DNA of 5,242 nt from Oscillospiraceae bacterium (lineage in GTDB: Bacteria > Bacillota > Clostridia > Saccharofermentanales > Saccharofermentanaceae). Below, piece after piece: positions 1 to 5,242 of this stretch. The stretch covers positions 1 through 5,242 of the forward strand of contig CACXGG010000219.1 in the NCBI GenBank assembly GCA_902767145.1, given 5' to 3'. The notes below the pieces were generated by a model that was given only the letters and a program-made list of their open reading frames with translations, was not told the origin of the DNA and searched no databases. Each line of letters opens with the position of its first letter. The first letter of the stretch is position 1. The position numbers and the translations under genes were made by a program.

Positions 1-1
1 C

Positions 2-232
2 AACAGGGGAGGGGAGAACCTTCTCATTCCCACGGCTTCTTCTTCCTTTTCGGGAATAGTCAGGGGAAACAAGACCATGGGTGCCATCCTGGAGCTCCTT
101 AAGGAGGAGACCACGGAGGAGGAGATCATATCCGCCATGCTGGCAAAGTATGATGCGCCTTCGGAAAAGGTTACCGCCGACGTGGAAAAAGTACTGGCGG
201 AGCTTCGCAAGATCGGGGCACTGGATGAATAG
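2..232 (+). CDS. PqqD-family peptide-binding protein (5' partial)
   Basis: The frame is open from the left edge and gives 76 visible residues ending KIGALDE before a TAG stop. The pattern GENLLIPT, a middle segment, then GAILELLKEETTEEEI, LAKYDAP and a final helix VEKVLAELRKIGAL matches the PqqD fold: short beta hairpin, then helices, with the typical 'elL...t.eei...l...Y' spacing. Family members are about 90 residues, so probably only some 10-20 residues are missing. In known RiPP systems PqqD (also called RRE) domains bind the leader of a precursor peptide and present it to the modifying enzyme. That role is inferred here; the partner enzyme and precursor are not visible. The end overlaps the next gene by 8 bases (ATGAATAG), which argues for translational coupling. 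The internal ATG at 77 falls mid-domain and is not taken as the start. Confidence 0.85.
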   Translation, partial: NRGGENLLIPTASSSFSGIVRGNKTMGAILELLKEETTEEEIISAMLAKYDAPSEKVTADVEKVLAELRKIGALDE

Positions 233-659
233 TTCTTCCATAGAAGAAGAGATCAGAAAGAACGGGAGATTTGTTTATTCCAACAGAGGAAGGAGCATGC
301 TCCCGCTTATTCGTGAAGGGAAGGACGTGGTGGTCCTGGTGTCCCCCGTGTTCCCTCTCCGAAAATATGACGTCCCTCTCTTTAAGCCTGCTCATTTTGA
401 CGGCAGGTATATCCTTCACAGGATCGTGAAGGTGAAGGACGGATCCTACGTGATCCGCGGGGACAACTGCATCAGCTGTGAATACGGCGTTAAGGACGAG
501 GATATAGTAGGGGTGCTCTCTGCTGTCGTCAGAGGCGGGAAGGAGATCTCCGTTTCCTCCTTCGGCTATAAGGCCTATTCCAGGTTCTGGTGTTTTATCT
601 ACCCCCTGCGCTATGTCCTTAAGCGTTTCAAGGGGCTCCTCCGGAGGTTGTTTCGATGA
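225..659 (+). CDS. S24/S26 signal-peptidase-like protein
   Basis: A 144-residue protein. The segment GRSMLPLIREGKDVVVL (residues 22-38) carries the SMxP box of S26 signal peptidases and S24 LexA-like peptidases, with Ser24 as the expected nucleophile. LHRIV (64-68) places His65 where SipW/Sec11-type enzymes use His instead of Lys as general base, and RGDN (78-81) is the conserved GDN box. Unlike a true signal peptidase there is no N-terminal membrane anchor, so it probably acts in the cytoplasm. The C-terminal tail (115-144) is aromatic and strongly basic and could lie on the membrane surface. The frame stays open upstream to an ATG at 81, but 225 is preferred: it gives the family-length protein and overlaps the PqqD stop. 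There is no strong Shine-Dalgarno, which fits translational coupling. A role in clipping a peptide leader is inferred from context, not shown. Family call firm; substrate unknown. Confidence 0.82.
   Translation: MNSSSIEEEIRKNGRFVYSNRGRSMLPLIREGKDVVVLVSPVFPLRKYDVPLFKPAHFDGRYILHRIVKVKDGSYVIRGDNCISCEYGVKDEDIVGVLSAVVRGGKEISVSSFGYKAYSRFWCFIYPLRYVLKRFKGLLRRLFR
643..647 (+). promoter_or_regulatory. Shine-Dalgarno GGAGG for HprK-like gene
   Basis: GGAGG sits 8 bases before the ATG at 656, inside the last codons of the peptidase gene. It fixes the start of the HprK-like protein. It is the right half of a perfect 10-base palindrome, CCTCCGGAGG (638-647), which has no loop and so is unlikely to form a local hairpin. 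Confidence 0.75.
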
Positions 660-1363
660 AAGGCACATATAAGATCGCTGACAGGATAATAGAGATAGAG
701 TCCATCTATCCCAGAGTCCACGAGTACTGCAAAGACTACGTCTTCAGCGGTACCCCTGAGATCTCCGTGTCCATCTCGCCCTCCGATATCGACTACGAGA
801 GGGAGCGTGCCACTGACGGACTCTACCCCGACGACTACCTTGAGGAACTTGCTGTCTACAGGAAGATCGCCTCTGCCATGGTGTACTACGGCACCTTCCT
901 TTTCCACGGGTCCTGCGTGGCAGTGGACGGGAAGGGATATCTTTTCGCTGCGCCAAGCGGAGTGGGAAAATCCACCCATACAAAGCTCTGGTGTGACCTT
1001 TTCGGAAGCAGGGCGGTGATGGTAAATGATGACAAGCCCCTTATATGTGTGAACGAAAAGGGCGTCTTTGTTTACGGTACGCCCTATAACGGCAAGCACC
1101 GCCGCGGCAATAACATATGCGTTCCCCTGAAGGCCGTCTGCCTTCTTTCCAGGGGAGAGGAGAATAAGATCGCTCCCGTTTCCGTGGCGGCGGCATACCC
1201 CTACCTTCTGGCTCAGACATACAGGCCCCAGGATCCCAACGCCCTGGCTATAACCATGGTGCTCCTGGACGAATTGACAGAGAAAGTGAAACTCTATAGA
1301 TTAAGTTGTAACATGCATATAGACGCGGCGCGGGTCTCGTACGAGGGAATGAATGAAGGATAA
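656..1363 (+). CDS. HPr kinase-like P-loop protein
   Basis: A 235-residue protein. LFHGSCVAVDGKGYLFAAPS leads into a Walker A loop, APSGVGKST (residues 99-107), followed by HTKLW, and NDD at 124-126 matches the acidic Walker B-like motif of the HPr kinase / PEP-carboxykinase fold. Later conserved-looking blocks are GTPYNGKHRRGNN (141-153) and a C-terminal LYRLSCNM. True HprK is about 310 residues with an N-terminal regulatory domain; here residues 1-80 are short and different, so this is a paralogue and not the catabolite-repression enzyme. HprK-like proteins occur in RiPP clusters, and some in lasso-peptide clusters phosphorylate the precursor's C-terminal residue. A peptide-directed kinase is therefore the leading inference, though a non-catalytic or nucleotide-sensing role is possible. 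The start overlaps the peptidase stop (ATGA) and has a good GGAGG site. The end overlaps the transporter by 11 bases. Confidence 0.82.
   Translation: MKGTYKIADRIIEIESIYPRVHEYCKDYVFSGTPEISVSISPSDIDYERERATDGLYPDDYLEELAVYRKIASAMVYYGTFLFHGSCVAVDGKGYLFAAPSGVGKSTHTKLWCDLFGSRAVMVNDDKPLICVNEKGVFVYGTPYNGKHRRGNNICVPLKAVCLLSRGEENKIAPVSVAAAYPYLLAQTYRPQDPNALAITMVLLDELTEKVKLYRLSCNMHIDAARVSYEGMNEG
1343..1347 (+). promoter_or_regulatory. Shine-Dalgarno GAGGG for ABC transporter
   Basis: GAGGG lies 5 bases before the ATG at 1353, within the end of the HprK-like gene. It supports this start over the in-frame Met11 codon further downstream. A second ATG at 1349 is in the frame of the upstream gene and is simply its Met232 codon. 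Confidence 0.55.
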
Positions 1364-3020
1364 GACGTTATCTTGGATCTATATGGTACCGGGAAAGAGC
1401 AGATGGCTCGTGGTGCTTTTATGCCTTATCCACACCATGCTGGGCCTTTTCGGCGTCTTTTACGCGCTGCTCCTCAAGGGTATCGTGGACAGCGCAGTTG
1501 CAGGCGAAAAGTCTTCCTTTATCAAGTATATAGTCCTGTTCGTGGGACTGGAGGTCCTGAGGATCGCCATCACCGCGTGCCAGAAACGACTGGTGGAATA
1601 TTCCAGGGCAGTCCTCGAAAACAGGTTTAAATCACGCCTTCTGGGAAAGATCCTGTATGGTGATTTTTCCAGGGTGACCGCCACTCATTCAGGTGAGTGG
1701 GTCAACCGCCTCACAAATGATGTAGTAGTTGTCTCCACCGGTATAGTGGAGATACTTCCGGGTATCCTGGGGATGCTGGTAAAGATGGTCAGCGCCCTGG
1801 TGATGATACTGATGATAGACAAGCTGGTGGCAGCTGTTATGGTGCCCGCCGGCATCGTTCTGGGATTCCTTACATGGCTCATGAGAAAGAAGCTCAAGAA
1901 GATGCATAAGGAGGTCCAGGAATCTGACGGCAGGCTCCGTATCTTTATGCAGGAGAGTATCGAGAGCCTTCTGATGATCAAGTCCTTCGGAGCTGAGGAG
2001 AAGACCCTTTCCGACAGCGCTATTAAGATGGAGGACCATAAGGGCGCCCGAATGAAGAGGAATACCTTCCATGTTATCGCCAATATCGGATATATGCTCA
2101 CCATGAACGGCATGTACATCATGGGTGTCTGCTACGGCGGATACGGGATCCTGGCAGGGACACTTTCCTATGGTTCCCTCATGGCAGTGACCCAGCTCAT
2201 TACACAGCTTCAGGGTCCCATCGTAAATATCACCGGACTTATACCCAGAGCCTTCAATGTCTCAGGAAGTGCCGAGAGGCTCATGGAGGTGGAGGAATAT
2301 ACGACCCCCGCTGCTCCGGCTGTTGATGCCGCTTCTGTTTACGAGTCCCTTTCCTCTCTTGGAATGAGGTCTGTGGACTTCACTTACTTCGCTCCCTCCG
2401 GGGACATGACCAAGGATTCCATGCCTGTGGTGCTCAAGGACTTTTCGCTGGAGATAAAGAAGGGCGAGTTTGTGGCCTTCACGGGTCACAGCGGCTGCGG
2501 AAAGTCTACGGTCCTTAAGCTCCTTATGTCACTTTATAAGCCTGACGGGGGTGATATCTATATCAACTGCGGCGGTGAGGAAAAGATCCTGGACAACACA
2601 TACAGGAGCCTTTTCTCCTATGTGCCCCAGGGCAATTACCTCATGACGGGAACTGTCCGGGATATCGTTTCCTTTGCAGATCCCGAAGGCTCTTCCGACG
2701 ATGAGAGGATCTGGTCCGCTCTTAAGATAGCCTGTGCTGATGAGTTTATACGTGAGTCCGAGGACGGCATAGACACCCTCCTGGGAGAGAAGGGCAAAGG
2801 CCTTTCCGAAGGCCAGATGCAGAGGATCGCCATCGCCAGGGCGATATTTGCAGACCGTCCCATCCTTCTTCTCGATGAAGCAACTTCAGGCCTCGATGAA
2901 GACACAGAGAAGGCGCTTATAGACAACCTTAAGACCATGACCGACAAGACTGTTGTCACAGTCACCCACAGGCGCGCCGTCACGGACGCCTGCGACAGGG
3001 TAGTCGAATTCGGCGACTGA
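1353..3020 (+). CDS. ABC exporter half-transporter (TMD-NBD fusion)
   Basis: A 555-residue chain in ABC-exporter order: a membrane domain of about six helices (roughly residues 18-41, 55-74, 136-156, 158-177, 242-268 and 272-298), then an ATPase domain from about 338. The ATPase motifs are complete: Walker A GHSGCGKST (378-386), Q-loop VPQGN with Gln426, signature LSEGQMQRIAIARA (484-497, LSEGQ instead of LSGGQ), Walker B ILLLDEAT (504-511) with catalytic Glu509, D-loop SGLD (512-515) and switch His539. It should work as a homodimer that exports a substrate using ATP. There is no N-terminal C39 peptidase domain (the membrane domain begins within about 20 residues), so it cannot itself remove a double-glycine leader; the separate S26-like peptidase may fill that role. 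As the last gene of the coupled cassette, it probably exports the matured peptide or acts as an immunity pump. The substrate is inferred only from neighbours. Confidence 0.93.
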   Translation: MKDKTLSWIYMVPGKSRWLVVLLCLIHTMLGLFGVFYALLLKGIVDSAVAGEKSSFIKYIVLFVGLEVLRIAITACQKRLVEYSRAVLENRFKSRLLGKILYGDFSRVTATHSGEWVNRLTNDVVVVSTGIVEILPGILGMLVKMVSALVMILMIDKLVAAVMVPAGIVLGFLTWLMRKKLKKMHKEVQESDGRLRIFMQESIESLLMIKSFGAEEKTLSDSAIKMEDHKGARMKRNTFHVIANIGYMLTMNGMYIMGVCYGGYGILAGTLSYGSLMAVTQLITQLQGPIVNITGLIPRAFNVSGSAERLMEVEEYTTPAAPAVDAASVYESLSSLGMRSVDFTYFAPSGDMTKDSMPVVLKDFSLEIKKGEFVAFTGHSGCGKSTVLKLLMSLYKPDGGDIYINCGGEEKILDNTYRSLFSYVPQGNYLMTGTVRDIVSFADPEGSSDDERIWSALKIACADEFIRESEDGIDTLLGEKGKGLSEGQMQRIAIARAIFADRPILLLDEATSGLDEDTEKALIDNLKTMTDKTVVTVTHRRAVTDACDRVVEFGD

Positions 3021-3022
3021 TA

Positions 3023-4525
3023 TTATTCCAGTTCGATATCTTTGAGTTCCAGGGGAGGGACGGGCTTGGTGGAAGCCTGGACCATCTTCTCGATCTCCTT
3101 CTTCGCCTTGGGGATCTCGATAAGGGTGCCGGCTCCTGCCACGCATCCGCCGGGACATGCCATACCTTCTATGAGAAGACCGTCCTTCTTTCCTGCCTTG
3201 GCCAGCATCAGGGCTGTCTTACAGTCTGCCAGGCCCTCGTAGTGCTCGCACTTGAGTTCCTCGTCGGGATAGTATTCCTTCATGCACTTTTCGATGGCTC
3301 CCATGACGCCGCCGGCGATGGCATAACCTCTTCCGGCTCCTGTGGCATCGTGGAGGGACCCATTGGATTCGATGGTCTTGGGGTCGATGCCTCTTGCAGT
3401 GAAGATGGCATCAAGCTCCTCGAAGGTGATGACAAAATCGACATCGCTTCGTACTGTCTTTCTCATGGCCTCCAGCTTCTTGCTGGCGCAGGGACCGATG
3501 AAGACCACCTTGGCGTCGGGATGCTTCTGCTTGATGCTCCTGGCTGTGGCCACCATGGGGGTGAGCTCCAGTGAGATCTGGTCCTTTACCTCCGGGAAGA
3601 AGGTCTTGGCCAGCATCGCCCAGGAAGGACAGCAGGAGGTGAGGGCGAAGGGCTTGTCACCGTGGATGACATTTTCCACATAGTCCCTGGCCTCCATGAT
3701 GCAGCCGATATCAGCGCCCAGTGCGACTTCGTATACTTCCTGGAAACCCAGTGCCTTAAGGGCTGCATATATCTTGTCCTTTGTTGCCTCGGGACCGAAC
3801 TGGCCGATGTATGCGGGTGCTATCTCTGCGATGACCTTTTCGCCGGATTTCATGGCGCGGATCATCTGGTAGAACTGGGACTTGTCGGCGATGGCGCCGA
3901 AGGGGCAGTTTACCATGCACATGCCGCAGGAGAGGCACTTTTCGTTATCTATTACCGCTCTGCCCAGCTCGTCGCTGCCGATGGCCTTTACGCCGCAGGA
4001 CAGGCTGCAGGGACGGACTCTCTTTCCGATGGCATCGTAGGGGCAGGAGGCTTTGCACTTGCCGCACTTGATGCACTTTTCGCGGTCTATATGTGAATGG
4101 CCGTCAACGATGGTGATGGCCTCCACGGGGCATACTTCCACGCAGTTATGGGAAAGGCAGTTCCTGCAAAGGTTGCTGACTTCGTAGACGTTGTCCTCGC
4201 ACCTGGCACAGGCGGAGGGTATTACCTGCATGAGCGGAGGTTCGTAGTAGACCTCGTTCACAGAGCTCTGGTCGAGACCGCTGGTGATGTGGACGGGTTT
4301 GTTCATGGGGCGCAGGGAAAGTCCCATGGCCAGTCTTGCACGCTCGGCGGAGATGGCTCTTTCCTGGTAGATGTTGTCGCCGAACTTGGGAGTCTCCTCC
4401 GGTGAGATCTTGTAGGGGAGTGCCTCCAGATCGTCCTTTACGTTCTCGGACTCGTAGGCGATCCTGGCGACCTCTACGAATACGCTCTTTCTAAGTTCAG
4501 ATACAGGTGTGTGAAGTCCTCTCAT
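3023..4525 (-). CDS. Monomeric [FeFe] hydrogenase, group B-like
   Basis: A 500-residue protein for H2 evolution or uptake, or H2 sensing, with ferredoxin-type electron relays. The H-cluster loops are present: L1 TSCCP (296-300; Cys298, Cys299), L2 GPCASKKLE (344-352; Cys346) and L3 EGMACPGGC (453-461; Cys457, Cys461). The N-terminal third has many cluster cysteines: CxxC at 106/109, CxxCx4CxxxCP at 120-133, CxxCxxCxxxCP at 151-162 and at 197-208, plus Cys173 and Cys177. In L2 a Gly (344) stands where the well-studied group A enzymes have Met. This, with the single chain and cysteine arrangement, fits the group B (B1/B3) type in my recollection. No NADH- or formate-linked partner subunit and no HydE/F/G maturase lies in the window. 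The ATG has a GGAGG site and follows the kinase stop by two bases. Catalytic versus sensory role is unresolved. Confidence 0.92.
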   Translation of the reverse strand: MRGLHTPVSELRKSVFVEVARIAYESENVKDDLEALPYKISPEETPKFGDNIYQERAISAERARLAMGLSLRPMNKPVHITSGLDQSSVNEVYYEPPLMQVIPSACARCEDNVYEVSNLCRNCLSHNCVEVCPVEAITIVDGHSHIDREKCIKCGKCKASCPYDAIGKRVRPCSLSCGVKAIGSDELGRAVIDNEKCLSCGMCMVNCPFGAIADKSQFYQMIRAMKSGEKVIAEIAPAYIGQFGPEATKDKIYAALKALGFQEVYEVALGADIGCIMEARDYVENVIHGDKPFALTSCCPSWAMLAKTFFPEVKDQISLELTPMVATARSIKQKHPDAKVVFIGPCASKKLEAMRKTVRSDVDFVITFEELDAIFTARGIDPKTIESNGSLHDATGAGRGYAIAGGVMGAIEKCMKEYYPDEELKCEHYEGLADCKTALMLAKAGKKDGLLIEGMACPGGCVAGAGTLIEIPKAKKEIEKMVQASTKPVPPLELKDIELE

Positions 4526-4527
4526 AT

Positions 4528-5241
4528 TTAATCCTCCGATATATCCAGCAACTCATAGCCTAAGAACCAGTGGCTGCCTGTGTGATTGAAATGTACTATT
4601 TGGGCGGTGACTATGTCGCCGGTCTCTATGCCTGTCTTTTCTGACGAATAGAAGTTCAGGTGTTTTCCTGCCCAGACGTTTTCCTCTTCGTAGATAGGGT
4701 GCCTGATAGATCCTGCTCTGAAACGGACTATCTTCCCGATGGGATCTTCTCCGTTGTTCAGTGCATTCTCAAGTTCCCCGGCGGTCTTGTAGTCAGGATG
4801 GCTTATCAGATACTGAAGCTCCTCTTCAGTATATTCCTCTGAGATCAAAGTTGCATCTACTGCCACGCCGCTCGCCTTGCTGATGGTGCGGAAGAAGAAG
4901 GAATAAACAAACGCTGCAGTAAAACAAAATCCTATTGATCCCACCAGTATGATGGCGGTCACGGAAGCGCTGTATTTTTTCCTGCCCTTAAGGCCCTGCC
5001 TCAGCTGGGCGATATTCTGGAATCTGTAGCGGGGATCCATGTTGGTGGCTTTCTTTACGGCCTCGTTGAATCTGCCGGGCATTATCTTTCCAATCAGAAG
5101 TCCCACCGCATAGATGTCAGTTCTTTTGTCGGACTGGGAGAAGCCGTACTGTTCAGGAGCGGCATTTCCGTGGGTACCCAGAAGTTCTGTGTCTCTGGGG
5201 GAGTTGGGCTTGTAGAGCTTTGATGCATCGAAATCGATGAG
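4528..5241 (-). CDS. Membrane Ser/Thr protein kinase (5' partial)
   Basis: The frame is open from the right edge to a TAA stop and gives 237 visible residues. The visible kinase part starts at the activation segment: LIDFDASK (metal-binding Asp, in a DFD variant of DFG), then an activation loop with LLGTHG, AAPEQYG (the APE motif), and SDKRTDIYAVG (the DxxxxG motif of subdomain IX). A C-lobe end with MDPRYRFQNI follows. The ATP-binding lobe and HRD loop lie outside the window. After a basic stop (KGRKK) comes one membrane span at visible residues 92-117 (about 4891-4968). About 120 residues follow that should lie outside the cell, beginning with a Glu-rich helix (SEEYTEEELQYL) and ending in a beta-rich segment with IGKIVRF, TGDIVTAQIVHF and WFLGYELLDI, possibly an OB-like fold. 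The layout suggests a receptor kinase, although PASTA repeats are absent. A GTG at 5106 is internal and not the start. Ligand and target unknown. Confidence 0.88.
   Translation of the reverse strand, partial: LIDFDASKLYKPNSPRDTELLGTHGNAAPEQYGFSQSDKRTDIYAVGLLIGKIMPGRFNEAVKKATNMDPRYRFQNIAQLRQGLKGRKKYSASVTAIILVGSIGFCFTAAFVYSFFFRTISKASGVAVDATLISEEYTEEELQYLISHPDYKTAGELENALNNGEDPIGKIVRFRAGSIRHPIYEEENVWAGKHLNFYSSEKTGIETGDIVTAQIVHFNHTGSHWFLGYELLDISED
4533..4537 (-). promoter_or_regulatory. Shine-Dalgarno GGAGG for [FeFe] hydrogenase
   Basis: On the minus strand GGAGG lies 7 bases before the ATG at 4525 and inside the last codons of the kinase gene. With only two bases between that gene's TAA and this ATG, the hydrogenase has no room for its own promoter in the gap and is most simply read from the kinase transcript, though a promoter inside the kinase gene cannot be excluded. 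Confidence 0.75.
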
Positions 5242-5242
5242 C

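Noticed and set aside
81..224. An N-terminal extension of the S26-like peptidase from an ATG at 81
   Set aside because: The added residues are an Arg/Pro-rich out-of-frame reading of the PqqD gene. The PqqD reading frame over the same bases matches a known family, and the ATG at 225 forms the usual stop-start overlap.
638..647. Palindrome CCTCCGGAGG as an operator or translation switch
   Set aside because: There is no loop and no second copy, and the right half is simply the ribosome-binding site of the next gene; chance is the simpler explanation.
611..1099. Long minus-strand open frame opposite the HprK-like gene
   Set aside because: It lies opposite a well-supported gene with family motifs, shows no recognisable motif and has no independent start context; it is a shadow.
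1685..2122. Minus-strand open frame of about 145 residues opposite the ABC membrane domain
   Set aside because: Its Ile/Ser-rich composition is what antisense reading of hydrophobic helix codons gives; no motif supports it.
3002..3018. Possible rho-independent terminator (AGTCG/CGACT with a 7-base loop)
   Set aside because: The stem is only 5 bp, lies before the transporter stop codon, and is followed by TATTATT and not a run of T; too weak to annotate.
3662..4405. Plus-strand open frames opposite the hydrogenase
   Set aside because: They are antisense to the ferredoxin and H-cluster region, where the minus-strand protein is unambiguous.
5104..5106. GTG at 5106 as start of a 192-residue membrane protein
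   Set aside because: The frame continues upstream to the window edge through clear kinase motifs (DFD, APE, DIYAVG), so this is an internal Val codon.

Overview
The window holds six protein genes in two convergent groups, with almost no non-coding DNA. The likely source is an anaerobic, gut- or rumen-type Bacillota (Clostridia, probably Lachnospiraceae). This is inferred from three things: a ferredoxin-rich monomeric [FeFe] hydrogenase, a membrane Ser/Thr kinase with the LIDFDASK form of the DFG motif, and a PqqD / S26-like peptidase / HprK-like / ABC exporter cassette of the kind I associate with these bacteria. Base composition looks moderate and similar across the window, with no obvious compositional island.

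Left half, + strand (2-3020): four genes, each overlapping the next by 4 to 11 bases, so they are almost certainly one translationally coupled operon. In order they are a PqqD-family peptide-binding protein (5' end outside the window), a small soluble S24/S26 signal-peptidase-like protein with a Ser/His pair, an HPr-kinase-like P-loop protein, and a one-chain ABC exporter half-transporter. Together they look like the back end of a ribosomal-peptide (RiPP-like) maturation and export cluster: leader recognition, possible leader removal, possible phosphorylation, then export. The precursor peptide and main modifying enzyme are not here; if they exist they should lie to the left.

Right half, - strand (3023-5241): a Ser/Thr protein kinase (N-terminal lobe beyond the right edge) with one membrane span and a C-terminal extracytoplasmic domain. 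Its stop codon lies two bases before the start of a 500-residue monomeric [FeFe] hydrogenase. The hydrogenase has an intact H-cluster signature and several [4Fe-4S] cysteine sets, and resembles the group B type. The ABC transporter and hydrogenase genes end tail to tail with two bases between their stop codons.

No RNA gene, insertion sequence, CRISPR array, attachment site or convincing terminator was found, and no gene-free stretch exceeds a few bases.
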